Shown in pieces: positions 17,399 to 26,377 of a stretch of 64,000 nt of DNA. Position 1 is the stretch's first letter, and the number at the start of each line of letters is the position of its first letter. Source of the DNA: CAVXFS01 sp963761115 (GTDB taxonomy: Bacteria; Pseudomonadota; Gammaproteobacteria; Burkholderiales; Gallionellaceae); NCBI GenBank assembly GCA_963761115.1, contig CAVXFS010000005.1, forward strand, positions 124,001 to 188,000. Reading direction: 5' to 3'. Made by a program: the position numbers and the translations under genes. The notes below the pieces were generated by a model. It made no database searches, had not been told where the DNA came from, and worked only from the letters and a program-made list of their open reading frames with translations.

Positions 17399-18556
17399 AT
17401 GTTTGAAATAATGGAGCAGCAAATTCAGGGCGCAATAATCAAGGTGATCGGCGTGGGAGGATGCGGCGGCAATGCATTGAACCACATGATTGAGCAGGCG
17501 GTGAATGGCGTGGACTTCGTCGCCATCAATACCGATGCACAGGCATTGAAAAACAACAAGGCACGCAGCCAGCTGCAGATCGGCAGCAGCCTGACCAAGG
17601 GCCTGGGCGCGGGTGCCAAACCGGAAGTCGGGCAAGCAGCGGCGATTGAAGATCGCGACCTGATCGAGGCGATGCTGGAGGGCGTGGACATGGTGTTCAT
17701 CACGGCAGGCATGGGCGGCGGCACCGGCACAGGCGCAGCGCCGGTGGTGGCAGAAATCGCCAAGCAGAAAGGCATACTCACCGTGGCAGTGGTGACCAAG
17801 CCGTTCGAGCATGAGCGCAAGCGCATGCAATTGGCCCTGATCGGCATTGAAGCGTTGGCCCAACATGTGGATTCGCTGATCATCGTGCCGAATGAGAAGC
17901 TGATGACTGTGCTGGGCGAAGATACCACACTGCTGGATGCCTATCGCGCTTCCAATGGCGTGCTGCAAGGTGCGGTAGCGGGCATTGCCGAAGTGATCAA
18001 TGTGGACGGCATGGTCAACGTGGATTTTGCCGACGTGCGCACCCTGATGTCGGAAAACGGCATGGCGATGATGGGTTCATTCACGGCATCCGGCGTATCG
18101 CGCGCGCGCGAAGCGGCCGAGGGCGCGATGTCCAGTCCGCTGCTGGAAGACGTGGACTTGTCGGGTGCTCGCGGCGTGCTGGTGAATATCACTGCCAGTT
18201 CTACCTTCACCATGCGCGAATACAAGGAAGTGATGGGTTGTGTGCAAAACGTCGCAGCGGATGATGCCACGGTGGTGGTGGGTCAGGTGTTCGACGAAAC
18301 GATGGGTGATTCCATGCGGGTAACTATCGTGGCAACCGGATTGGGGCAGCCGATCACGCGCAAGAAATCGCAGCCGGAACTGGTTTACGAAATCCGCACC
18401 GGGACCAACGATGAGCCCATGCAGGTTGACTATAGCGAACTGGAAAAGCCTGCAGTGACGCGCAGTGGTCGCCACCATGCAGCAGTTGAAGCCATGAAGC
18501 AATCCGGGGTGGATATGCTGGATATTCCGTCATTCCTGCGTAAACAGGCAGACTAG
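17399..18556 (+). CDS. ftsZ: Cell division GTPase FtsZ
   Basis: FtsZ polymerises into the Z ring. The 385-residue protein has the nucleotide loop VGGCGGNALNHM, the tubulin signature GGGTGTGAAP near residues 104-113, and the conserved C-terminal peptide DIPSFLRKQ that binds FtsA and ZipA. ATG 17399 is preferred because GGAAGGAG at 17384-17391 has a seven-base spacing to it; the ATG at 17393 is too close to the site and the in-frame start at 17357 lies upstream of it. Confidence 0.97.
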   Translation: MFEIMEQQIQGAIIKVIGVGGCGGNALNHMIEQAVNGVDFVAINTDAQALKNNKARSQLQIGSSLTKGLGAGAKPEVGQAAAIEDRDLIEAMLEGVDMVFITAGMGGGTGTGAAPVVAEIAKQKGILTVAVVTKPFEHERKRMQLALIGIEALAQHVDSLIIVPNEKLMTVLGEDTTLLDAYRASNGVLQGAVAGIAEVINVDGMVNVDFADVRTLMSENGMAMMGSFTASGVSRAREAAEGAMSSPLLEDVDLSGARGVLVNITASSTFTMREYKEVMGCVQNVAADDATVVVGQVFDETMGDSMRVTIVATGLGQPITRKKSQPELVYEIRTGTNDEPMQVDYSELEKPAVTRSGRHHAAVEAMKQSGVDMLDIPSFLRKQAD

Positions 18557-18579
18557 TCCGGGATGCGCATGTATTACGT

Positions 18580-18609
18580 TTGGGCCGCTTATTGCGGTCA
18601 TGCTAGACT
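18580..18609 (+). promoter_or_regulatory. Possible promoter for lpxC
   Basis: TTGGGC (18580-18585) and TAGACT (18604-18609) are 18 bp apart, and TG precedes the -10 in an extended arrangement (TGCTAGACT). It lies in the 81-bp gap between ftsZ and lpxC, so lpxC could be expressed separately from the dcw cluster. The -35 match is moderate. Confidence 0.35.
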
Positions 18610-18637
18610 GCGTGAACGTCACAAGGCTTGATGCGAT

Positions 18638-19549
18638 ATGGTTAGGCAACGCACACTGAAAAACCCGGTGCAGGCTACCGGGGTTGGATTGCACACCGGC
18701 GAGCGTGTGGATCTGGCCCTGCGCCCCGCGCCCGTCAATACGGGTATCGTGTTCCGCCGCGTGGATCTGTCGCCGGCGGTGGATATTCGCGCCGAGGCTC
18801 ATGCGGTGCATGACACCAGGTTGTCCACCTGCATGGAAGCGAATGGCGCGCGGGTGGCCACCATCGAGCACCTGATGTCCGCTTTTGCCGGTCTGGGTGT
18901 GGACAATGCCATCGTCGAGCTGAACAATACGGAAGTACCCATCATGGATGGCAGCGCCGGGTCGTTCATCTTCCTGCTGCAATCGGCCGGCCTGGTCGAG
19001 CAATCTGCGCCAAAGAAATTCATCCGCATCAAGAAATCCGTAGAGGTCAAGGATGGCGACAAGTGGGTGCGGTTCGACCCATTCAACGGCTACAAGCTCG
19101 CCTTCACCATCAATTTCGCGCATCCGGTATTTGCCGCCAGCAAGCAACAGGTAACGATCGACCTGGGCGAGCATTCCTATATCAAGGAAGTCAGCCGCGC
19201 CCGCACCTTCGGTTTCATGCATGAGGTCGAGGCCATGCGTGCCCAGGGGCTTGCCCTTGGAGGCAATCTAGACAACGCCATCGTGATGGATGAGTACCGC
19301 GTCATCAACCCCGACGGGCTGCGCTTCGAGGACGAGTTCGTCAAGCACAAGGTGCTCGATGCCATCGGCGACCTGTACCTGCTGGGCCACCCATTGATCG
19401 GGGCGTTCTCGGGATATAAATCAGGCCACGCGCTCAACAATGCGTTGCTGCGCACCCTGCTGGCCGACGACCAGGCATGGGAATTCGTCACCTTCGACAA
19501 GGCCGAAGAAGCCCCGGCATTCCTGCGCCTGCAAATGCAGTCAGCCTGA
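18638..19549 (+). CDS. lpxC: UDP-3-O-acyl-GlcNAc deacetylase LpxC
   Basis: LpxC catalyses the committed zinc-dependent step of lipid A synthesis. The 303-residue protein has the first zinc histidine in TIEHLMSAFAGLGVDNA, the EVPIMDGSAGSF segment, and KHKVLDAIGDLYL, which holds the second histidine and the aspartate ligand, followed by the active-site histidine in KSGHALNN. Its position after ftsZ is conserved in many proteobacteria. Confidence 0.97.
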   Translation: MVRQRTLKNPVQATGVGLHTGERVDLALRPAPVNTGIVFRRVDLSPAVDIRAEAHAVHDTRLSTCMEANGARVATIEHLMSAFAGLGVDNAIVELNNTEVPIMDGSAGSFIFLLQSAGLVEQSAPKKFIRIKKSVEVKDGDKWVRFDPFNGYKLAFTINFAHPVFAASKQQVTIDLGEHSYIKEVSRARTFGFMHEVEAMRAQGLALGGNLDNAIVMDEYRVINPDGLRFEDEFVKHKVLDAIGDLYLLGHPLIGAFSGYKSGHALNNALLRTLLADDQAWEFVTFDKAEEAPAFLRLQMQSA

Positions 19550-19618
19550 TACGCTCACTTTCCCATGGCGCAGCCATACTGGCTGGTCGATCCGGAATGT
19601 GAAACACCAGGAAACATC

Positions 19619-19819
19619 ATGCTCATTCTGCGACTCCTGCTCATACTTTCCGCGCTATCCATCATCCTGTCCGGCGGCATGTACGTATTTACCCGCAACC
19701 GCCGTTATCTCAGGCTGGCATGGGAGATCGTACGCTTCACGGTATATGCGTTGCTGATATTTGGTGTGCTCTACCTGCTCGAGCGGTATGTGCTGATCGC
19801 ATGGAAGGTCTTGCTGTAG
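19619..19819 (+). CDS. Small two-helix membrane protein of unknown function
   Basis: This 66-residue frame has two strongly hydrophobic segments (about residues 2-22 and 38-62) separated by a basic loop TRNRRYLRLAW. ATG 19619 has AGGAA at the right distance; the frame is open from 19565 but without a ribosome site. It follows lpxC by 69 bases on the same strand. I do not recognise a family. Coding is supported by the hydrophobic pattern and ribosome site only. Confidence 0.6.
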   Translation: MLILRLLLILSALSIILSGGMYVFTRNRRYLRLAWEIVRFTVYALLIFGVLYLLERYVLIAWKVLL

Positions 19820-20105
19820 GGGTTGCGTATTATCGTGATCTTCGTCGGTAGTTCTTGTCAGGACTGACCATGGATTCTCGAGGTTGGTGCCATACGTAAC
19901 CGAGCGTCGTGAGCGATAGCTTACTGGAAGCTATTTCATAGAATGAAGTTCGGCTTCGCGCCAAAATCAGATGGCCGTAAGTAATCTAGGCAGTGTTCAC
20001 CATGAGACTCCTCACGTTAACCCTTCAGTTGGGAAGCATAGTATTTCCTGCTTATTTGTATTTGGGTGCTTGTCAAAAAGTCTGCCCTGATAATAGAATC
20101 TTTCA

Positions 20106-21938
20106 ATGCGATCCAATTCAGATAATGCCAGACCAATTGCCGCATCTAATATAGCGTTGGCACAAGTCTCTGTAAAATTGCAACAAGCATTCGCGCTCCT
20201 TCAGCAAGGGCAATTAGCTCAAGCCAGAATTATTTTTAAGGAAATCCTTGATATACAACCCAAGCACTTTGACGCGCTGCAATTATTAGCGATGGTCGAG
20301 TATCAAACAGGAAATCCGCAAATAGCATTGAAGTTGATTAACAAAGCCATAGGAATCAATCCGAATAATGCCGATATTTACTCCAACCGCGGCGTTTTGT
20401 TTCAGGAGCTCAAGCAAATGGACCGAGCGCTTGAAAGTTATGACAAAGCCATTGCGCTTAAACCAGATTATGCAGAGGCCAACTTCAACCGGGGTAACGT
20501 GCTTAGGGAACTCAGTCAGTTTGATGCGGCACTGGAGAGTTATGACAAAGCCATTGCCATCAAACCAGGCTACGCAGAGGCTTACACCAATCGTGGCATC
20601 GCCTTAAAAGAACTCAAGCACTTGGACGAGGCGCTGGCAAGTTACGACAAAGCCATTGCCATCAAACCAGACTACGCAGAGGCTTACAGTAATCGTGGCA
20701 TCGTCTTAAAAGAACTCAAGCGCTTGGACGAGGCGCTGGCAAGTTACGACCAAGCCATTGCCATCAAACCAGGCTATGCAGAGGCTTACAGCAATCGTGG
20801 CAACGCCTTGAAAGAACTCAAGCGCTTGGACGAGGCGCTGGCAAGTTACGACCAAGCCATTGCCATCAAACCAGACTATGCAGAGGCTTACAGCGATCGT
20901 GGAAATGCCTTGAAAGAATTCAAGCGTTTAGACGAGGCGCTGGCAAGTTATGACAAAGCCATTGCAATAAAGCCGGATTTTGCGGAGGCTCGGTGGAATA
21001 AATCGCTGGCTTTGTTGCTGGTCGGGGATTTTGCCAATGGATGGGAATTATATGAGTGGCGCAGAAAAACGGAACGCTCTGAATTCTCATCAAGGCCCCT
21101 GCAATCCAACCGACCAGAATGGCAAATTGGTGACGAAAAAGGGAGGCTGTTGATTTGGGATGAGCAGGGAATAGGCGACCAGATCATGTTTGGCTCGCTG
21201 TTCTCGAAAAGCAAAACGCTGTCTTCACAAACGCTGGTACGGATTGATAGCAGATTAGTCCCGTTATTCAAGCGTTCAATGCCCGAGATAGACTTTTTCC
21301 CCGCAAACATGCCGGTCAATGAAGAAGCCTATGACAACCACATGCCAATGGGCAGTTTAGGCAAGTACCTTTGTAAGGACTCAGAAGCTTTCAAATCAAT
21401 CAAGCCGAATTATTTATTGGCAGATAAAGAAAGGTCCGGCCAGATCAGGAGATCACTTTGTGCTGCTGATGTGCAGCTATGTGGGATCAGCTGGCGAAGC
21501 ATGAATATACAGAGCGGCCGCGACCGCAGTATTGATTTGAAAGATTTCCTCAAATTTCTTGGCGGGGCGGATGTGAAATTTGTAAATCTGCAGTACGGAG
21601 AAGTTGCAGAAGAAATAAATGAAGTTAAGGAAAGCACGGGCGTTGAGGTCATGCAGTGCCCCACTGTTGACAATTACAATGACCTGGATGGATTTGCTTC
21701 CCTGATCGATGCATGCGACCTGGTAATTTCCATTGATAACTCAACTGTTCATCTTTCCGGTGCATTGGGCAAGCCGACCTGGATATTGTTGCCCCGGGCT
21801 CCAGACTGGCGCTGGCAACTGGACAGGGAAGACAGCCCGTGGTATCCATCAGTTAAACTGTACAGGCAATCAAAGTTTGGAGATTGGAATGACGTCATTC
21901 AGCGAGTTAAAGCGGATTTAATCAACCTCCTGAAGTAA
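20106..21938 (+). CDS. TPR-repeat protein with C-terminal glycosyltransferase-like domain
   Basis: The first ~300 of 610 residues are tetratricopeptide repeats, about eight, of which six (from base 20436) are in exact 34-residue register. The next ~290 residues (from WELYEWRRKTER) resemble the C-terminal domain of bacterial TPR proteins related to GT9/GT41 glycosyltransferases, with GDQIMFGSL and ISIDNSTVHLSGALGKPTW, a nucleotide-sugar-site-like segment. Donor and acceptor cannot be told. It is more AT-rich than its neighbours, stands alone between lpxC and the convergent spoT unit, and may have been acquired or duplicated. Confidence 0.85.
   Translation: MRSNSDNARPIAASNIALAQVSVKLQQAFALLQQGQLAQARIIFKEILDIQPKHFDALQLLAMVEYQTGNPQIALKLINKAIGINPNNADIYSNRGVLFQELKQMDRALESYDKAIALKPDYAEANFNRGNVLRELSQFDAALESYDKAIAIKPGYAEAYTNRGIALKELKHLDEALASYDKAIAIKPDYAEAYSNRGIVLKELKRLDEALASYDQAIAIKPGYAEAYSNRGNALKELKRLDEALASYDQAIAIKPDYAEAYSDRGNALKEFKRLDEALASYDKAIAIKPDFAEARWNKSLALLLVGDFANGWELYEWRRKTERSEFSSRPLQSNRPEWQIGDEKGRLLIWDEQGIGDQIMFGSLFSKSKTLSSQTLVRIDSRLVPLFKRSMPEIDFFPANMPVNEEAYDNHMPMGSLGKYLCKDSEAFKSIKPNYLLADKERSGQIRRSLCAADVQLCGISWRSMNIQSGRDRSIDLKDFLKFLGGADVKFVNLQYGEVAEEINEVKESTGVEVMQCPTVDNYNDLDGFASLIDACDLVISIDNSTVHLSGALGKPTWILLPRAPDWRWQLDREDSPWYPSVKLYRQSKFGDWNDVIQRVKADLINLLK
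20436..21047 (+). repeat. 102-bp tandem DNA repeats encoding TPR units
   Basis: Six units start at 20436, 20538, 20640, 20742, 20844 and 20946, each exactly 102 bp (34 codons). Units two to five are nearly identical at the DNA level, including synonymous positions; the first and last have diverged. This indicates recent expansion by recombination or slippage rather than old conserved TPRs. Confidence 0.85.
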
Positions 21939-21951
21939 TAAGCCGGACAAG

Positions 21952-22143
21952 TTACATAAATGACCAGGCCTTTCCGTGCGAGGAGCCGACACAAACTCTA
22001 ATTCTGAATCTCCAGCTCCGAAAAAAGTGAGCAGCTGGAACGTGTCGAAAGTACCTGTTCGGCATTTTGAATAACAGACCTTCACGGCCAGCAATAACGT
22101 AATACTTTCGAGCGTCAGCACAGGCCGAGAAGCTGGCCTTCAT
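21952..22143 (-). CDS. Possible 63-residue protein downstream of spoT
   Basis: An ATG at 22143 is preceded by CTGGAGGATCGCC, a strong Shine-Dalgarno at good spacing, 24 bases after the spoT stop on the same strand. The product is basic and aromatic-rich (…RYFRHVPAAHFFRSW…) without a membrane segment. I recognise no family. It could be a small coupled gene or the remnant of a longer one; the ribosome site is the main support. Confidence 0.35.
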   Translation of the reverse strand: MKASFSACADARKYYVIAGREGLLFKMPNRYFRHVPAAHFFRSWRFRIRVCVGSSHGKAWSFM

Positions 22144-22167
22144 GGCGATCCTCCAGATGGGGTTGGT

Positions 22168-24288
22168 TTAGCTCGGCATGCTCTTGGTGCGCGAGATGCG
22201 AATCACCTCGGGTATCACGCGCAGACTGCGCATCACCCGGGCCAGGTGCTGGCGGTTGCCGACCTGCAGGGTGAAATACAGCGCAGTGTAATTCCCTTCG
22301 TTGGTGAAGTGCACATTCTCGATGTTGGATTCGGCGGCTGCAATCGCCGCCGCGACCTTCGCCAGCACGCCGCGCTGGTTCTCGACGATAAGCTTGATGC
22401 TGACCTCGAATGGACGGTTGATCTTCTTGTCCCAGGTCACGTCCAGCCATTTGTCTATGCTGCTGCGGCCCTTGCGTAACGTGGGGCAGTCATGGGTATG
22501 TACCACCAGTCCCTGTCCATCCTTGATGTAGCCGATGATGGGGTCGCCCGGGATCGGTCGGCAGCACTTGGCAAACTGGACGGCCATGCCCTCGGTGCCC
22601 TGGATGGTGACCACCTCGCTCGAGGCAAGGTGTTCCGGTGAGCCGGCCTCGCCGCTTTTTGTCAGCTGGCGGGCGATGACCATGTTGAGTCGGCGGCCCA
22701 GTCCGATATCAGCCATGATCTCGTCGCGCGATTTGGCGGTAGTTTCCTTGACCAGTTTGTCCCACTGTTCGTTGGCTATGTCCTGCAACTTGACGCCGAA
22801 CGAAGCCAGCGCCTGGCCCAGCAGCTTTTCCCCCAGCGCAACCGATTCCTCATAGTGCATGGTCTTGAGGAAATGCCGGATGTGTCCGCGCGCCTTGCTG
22901 GTGACCACATAGCTCAGCCATGCGGGATTGGGTTTGGCATGGGGCGCGGTGATGATCTCAACCCGGTCGCCATTCCTCAGTTCGGAACGCAACGGCACCA
23001 GTTCGAAATTCACCTTGGCGGCCACACAACGGTTGCCGATGTCGGTATGCACGCTGTAGGCAAAATCGACCGCAGTGGCACCGCGCGGCAATGACAATAT
23101 CTTGCCCTTGGGGGTGAACACATAGACCTCGTCCGGGAACAGGTCCACTTTCAGGTGTTCCAGGAACTCGATCGAGTCGCCGCTTTCGGCCAGGCTTTCC
23201 AGCAGGCTGTGCAGCCATTGATGGGTGTTCTTGTGCAGGTCGGTGATCGGCGCATGGGCCGACTTGTACAGCCAGTGCGATGCCACGCCGGTTTCCGCGA
23301 TCCTGTGCATCTCCTGGGTGCGGATCTGCACTTCGATCGGCGTGCCGAACGGACCGAACAGCGTGGTATGCAGCGACTGGTAGCCATTCACCTTGGGAAT
23401 CGCGATGTAGTCCTTGAACTTGCCCGGGATCGGTTTGTACAGGCCGTGCAACGCGCCCAGCGCCTGGTAGCAGGAAGGAACATCCTTCACCACGACACGA
23501 AAGCCGTAGATGTCCAGTACCTGGGAGAAAGCCAGCGACTTCGACTGCATCTTCAGGTAGATGCCATACAGATGCTTTTCCCGTCCGTGTACCTCGGCAT
23601 CGATGTGGTTCTCTTTCAGCCGCTCGTTGATCGCGGTGAGAATCTTGCCGACCACTTCGCGCCGGTTGCCGCGCGCGACCTTGATCGCCTTGGAAAGCAC
23701 GGAATAGCGGTTCGGGTGCAGGTATTTGAAACTGAGTTCTTCCAGCTCCTGGTAGATGTTGTTCAGCCCCAGGCGGTTCGCGATCGGCGCGTAGATCTCC
23801 ATTGTTTCGCGCGCGATGCGCTCGCGCTTTTCTGACGACATCGAGTTCAGCGTGCGCATGTTGTGCAGGCGGTCTGCCAGTTTGATCAGGATGACGCGGA
23901 CGTCGCGTGCCATCGCCAGCAGCATCTTGCGGAAGTTTTCCGCCTGCGCATCCTCGCTGGTCTCGAACTCGATCTTGTCCAGCTTGCTGAGGCCGTCCAC
24001 CAGTTCAGCCACCGGCTTGCCGAATTTTTTGGCTATATCCTCATTGGTGATCTCGGTGTCTTCGACCACGTCATGCAGCAACGCCGCCTTGATCGCCTGG
24101 GAGTCCAGGCGCAGCTGGGTGAGGATGGAGGCTACTGCGATGGGGTGGGAGATGTAAGGCTCGCCGGAGCGGCGGGACTGTCCGCGGTGCGCGGCTTCGC
24201 TATATTCGAGCGCATGCCGGATGTTCTCGACGTCCTTCGGTTTCAGGTAGGTTGATACCTCTTGCAGGAGAGAGCTGGCATCGGACAT
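22168..24288 (-). CDS. spoT: Bifunctional (p)ppGpp synthetase/hydrolase SpoT (Rel/Spo)
   Basis: This 706-residue RSH enzyme makes and degrades the stringent-response alarmone. The hydrolase half is intact, with HDVVEDT at residues 72-78. The synthetase half follows (YGIYLKMQSK, YGFRVVVKDVPSCYQALG), then a TGS domain near residues 385-440 (VYVFTPKGKILSLPRGATAVDFAY) and a C-terminal ACT domain near 635-700. Intact HD residues argue for a bifunctional enzyme rather than a RelA-type synthetase. It follows gmk and rpoZ, the usual order in this group, but is separated from rpoZ by a heptad repeat element. Confidence 0.95.
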   Translation of the reverse strand: MSDASSLLQEVSTYLKPKDVENIRHALEYSEAAHRGQSRRSGEPYISHPIAVASILTQLRLDSQAIKAALLHDVVEDTEITNEDIAKKFGKPVAELVDGLSKLDKIEFETSEDAQAENFRKMLLAMARDVRVILIKLADRLHNMRTLNSMSSEKRERIARETMEIYAPIANRLGLNNIYQELEELSFKYLHPNRYSVLSKAIKVARGNRREVVGKILTAINERLKENHIDAEVHGREKHLYGIYLKMQSKSLAFSQVLDIYGFRVVVKDVPSCYQALGALHGLYKPIPGKFKDYIAIPKVNGYQSLHTTLFGPFGTPIEVQIRTQEMHRIAETGVASHWLYKSAHAPITDLHKNTHQWLHSLLESLAESGDSIEFLEHLKVDLFPDEVYVFTPKGKILSLPRGATAVDFAYSVHTDIGNRCVAAKVNFELVPLRSELRNGDRVEIITAPHAKPNPAWLSYVVTSKARGHIRHFLKTMHYEESVALGEKLLGQALASFGVKLQDIANEQWDKLVKETTAKSRDEIMADIGLGRRLNMVIARQLTKSGEAGSPEHLASSEVVTIQGTEGMAVQFAKCCRPIPGDPIIGYIKDGQGLVVHTHDCPTLRKGRSSIDKWLDVTWDKKINRPFEVSIKLIVENQRGVLAKVAAAIAAAESNIENVHFTNEGNYTALYFTLQVGNRQHLARVMRSLRVIPEVIRISRTKSMPS

Positions 24289-24305
24289 TTGGCATCCCGG
24301 GGATA

Positions 24306-24381
24306 TAGCTTGTAGCTTGTGGCTCGTAGCTTGTAGCCAACCCGTTTTGCTGCCAGCTACTGGCTACCAGCTACCAGCTGA
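24306..24381. repeat. Heptad repeat element B2 (facing arms between rpoZ and spoT)
   Basis: The left arm has five 7-bp units: TAGCTTG, TAGCTTG, TGGCTCG, TAGCTTG, TAGCCAA. The right arm from 24354 has CAGCTAC, TGGCTAC, CAGCTAC, CAGCTGA, the complementary orientation of the same unit. The arms form an imperfect hairpin that occupies nearly all of the 97-bp rpoZ-spoT gap. It shares its unit with the ddl repeat at 14443. Confidence 0.7.
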
Positions 24382-24385
24382 TTTT

Positions 24386-24592
24386 TCACGCCTGACCACG
24401 GTTGAGGATTTCCAGGCCAACCTTGCCCTCGGCGATTTCGCGCAAAGCGACCACGGTGGGCTTGTCCTTGCTCTCTTCTACCAGGTAGCTGGCGCCGTTG
24501 GCCAACTGGCGCGCGCGGTAGGCGGCAGCCAGGGTCAGCTCAAAGCGGTTGGGGATACGTGCCAGACAATCGTCTATGGTAATACGTGCCAT
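24386..24592 (-). CDS. rpoZ: RNA polymerase omega subunit
   Basis: This 68-residue protein starts MARITIDDCL and contains RFELTLAAAYRARQL, the conserved omega fold that wraps the beta' C-terminus. The length is typical. ATG 24592 is chosen over the longer open frame because omega begins exactly there and the extra N-terminal residues are the gmk 3' end in another frame. It lies 14 bases after gmk and upstream of spoT; omega is also part of the ppGpp site 1 on RNA polymerase, so the neighbours are functionally linked. Confidence 0.96.
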   Translation of the reverse strand: MARITIDDCLARIPNRFELTLAAAYRARQLANGASYLVEESKDKPTVVALREIAEGKVGLEILNRGQA

Positions 24593-24606
24593 GTCGTTTG
24601 ACCTCT

Positions 24607-25218
24607 CTATGTTTGCAGTTGGTTGATTAAGTTCTGCTGGCGCGTGAGTTGACTGTCGCGGCGCAAGCTTGTGGCAACGACAATGGCATTGAGTTGTTGC
24701 AATGCGACGTCCAGCTTGTCGTTGATGATAACATAATCGAACTCGGCGACATGCGCGACATCCTCCTGGGCCGAGGCGATGCGCCGCGCGATCACTTCTG
24801 CACTGTCCTGCTTGCGACCCTTCAGTCGGTCCTCCAGCGCCTGCAGGGATGGAGGCAGAATGAAAATGCCGATGCATCGCGGAAATATGCGCCGAACCTG
24901 CTCCGCGCCCTGCCAGTCGATCTCCAGCAGGATGTCGCGGCCATTGTTGATCTCCTTCTCGATCCAGGACTGCGAAGTGCCATACAGGTTGCCGTAAACC
25001 TCTGCGCTTTCCAGGAAATCACCGCGCTGGATCATGTCCAGAAAGGTCTCACGGCTGACAAAATGGTAATCCTTGCCATCAACTTCGCCGGGGCGTGGTG
25101 CGCGCGAGGTGTAGGAGATGGACAGGTCGATATCCTTGTTGCTGGCGAGCAGTGCGCTCACAAGGCTGGTCTTGCCCGCGCCCGATGGGGCGCTGACGAT
25201 AAAAAGATTACCGGGCAT
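24607..25218 (-). CDS. gmk: Guanylate kinase
   Basis: Gmk phosphorylates GMP to GDP. The 203-residue protein has the P-loop SAPSGAGKTS at residues 8-17, YTSRAPRPGEVDGKDYHFVS for GMP binding, and LLEIDWQGA. ATG 25218 matches the family start MPGNLFIVSAPSGAGK and has GAAGGA upstream; the open frame extends 18 codons further without support. It heads a gmk-rpoZ-spoT unit that joins guanine nucleotide supply and alarmone metabolism. Confidence 0.96.
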   Translation of the reverse strand: MPGNLFIVSAPSGAGKTSLVSALLASNKDIDLSISYTSRAPRPGEVDGKDYHFVSRETFLDMIQRGDFLESAEVYGNLYGTSQSWIEKEINNGRDILLEIDWQGAEQVRRIFPRCIGIFILPPSLQALEDRLKGRKQDSAEVIARRIASAQEDVAHVAEFDYVIINDKLDVALQQLNAIVVATSLRRDSQLTRQQNLINQLQT

Positions 25219-25451
25219 GTGGATCCTTCTCGAGCTTCTGCAGGCAGTCGAAGTCTTGCTGCCGCTGGCCAAACAAGGATGCGATGCTGGGAAAGCTCAT
25301 TTTTCCACCCGTTGATTTCAGCATTGAAGGCACATCATACATCAGCGTATGCCATTATTCATGCGCTGCCCCGGCGCTCTGTGGAAATATAGTGAAACTG
25401 GCGCAGAACAGCGCCCTTATTGAGGAACGGTCGGCAGGGGTAGTCTGGACT

Positions 25452-26318
25452 TCACTCGATATTCTGAACCTGTTCGCGCATCTGCTCGATCAGCAATTTC
25501 ATATCCATTGCCACGCGCGATACTTCCGCATCCACCGATTTCGATCCCAGCGTGTTGGCCTCGCGGTGCAGTTCCTGCATCATGAAATCCAGCCTTTTTC
25601 CCACGGTGCCGCCCTTGTCCAGCGTTCTCCTGGTTTCGGCCAGGTGAGTACTCAGCCGTGACAGTTCTTCGTCCACATCTATCTTGTGGGCGAACAGGGC
25701 GATTTCCTGGTGCAGACGCTCATCATCCCCATCCTGCATTGCAGCACGCAGGCGCGCCGTCAATTTTTCCTCGTGGGCTGCGATGGCTGCAGGGATGCGT
25801 GGGGCGACTTCGGTGCATAGTGCTTCGATCTGTGTCACACGCTGCAACATGAATTCCCGCAACTTCTCGCCCTCGCGTCCACGGGCATCTGTGAAGTCGC
25901 GCAGCGCCTGTTGCAGCAATTGCAGCAGGGTGGTGCCAAGGGTGTCGGCGGACAGGATGGCGTCTTGCAGCATGCCGTTCCAGCGCAGTACCTCGCCCAC
26001 ATTCAAGCCGCGTGCGTCGGGCATCACGGAACGTACCTGATCGTTCCATTGGGCCAGTTGCTGCAGCAATTCATGGTTGAGTTGAGCCGGATTCTGTTCT
26101 GACTGGCGCGCGGAAAAACCGATGCGACATTCGACCTTGCCGCGCGTCAGGCGTGTGGTGATCATTTCGCGCAACGCGGGTTCCAGCCCGCGCAATTCAT
26201 CCGGCATGCGAAACTGGAGGTCGAGATAGCGATGGTTGACTGCGCGCAATTCCAGCGTCAAAGAGCCGGTTTCCAGTTCCGTTGCAGCGGCGGCAAAGCC
26301 GGTCATGCTGAATATCAT
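25452..26318 (-). CDS. YicC-type endoribonuclease family protein
   Basis: The 288-residue protein begins MIFSMTGFAAA and has RAVNHRYLDLQFRMPDELR, the two-part YicC family signature (N-terminal YicC and C-terminal DUF1732 domains). The C-terminus GKRLDFMMQELHREANTLGSK is typical. YicC of E. coli has been described as an endoribonuclease acting on small RNAs. It lies upstream of gmk in the same orientation, a common pairing, but with a gap of about 230 bases. Confidence 0.9.
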   Translation of the reverse strand: MIFSMTGFAAAATELETGSLTLELRAVNHRYLDLQFRMPDELRGLEPALREMITTRLTRGKVECRIGFSARQSEQNPAQLNHELLQQLAQWNDQVRSVMPDARGLNVGEVLRWNGMLQDAILSADTLGTTLLQLLQQALRDFTDARGREGEKLREFMLQRVTQIEALCTEVAPRIPAAIAAHEEKLTARLRAAMQDGDDERLHQEIALFAHKIDVDEELSRLSTHLAETRRTLDKGGTVGKRLDFMMQELHREANTLGSKSVDAEVSRVAMDMKLLIEQMREQVQNIE

Positions 26319-26377
26319 TGGGTTCCCGAGGTAGAAAGTTGGGCTAAATCCCGTGCATTATATTACGATTGCACCTT

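Noticed and set aside
19916..19934. Terminator after the small membrane gene
   Set aside because: ATAGCTT/AAGCTAT is an AT-rich 7-bp stem with only a short T stretch; too weak to call.
20436..21047. CRISPR-like array
   Set aside because: The repeats are 102 bp, in frame and encode TPR units; there are no unique spacers.
25219..25451. Possible gene between gmk and the yicC-like gene
   Set aside because: Short frames here overlap the neighbours and lack ribosome sites; I see only spacer.
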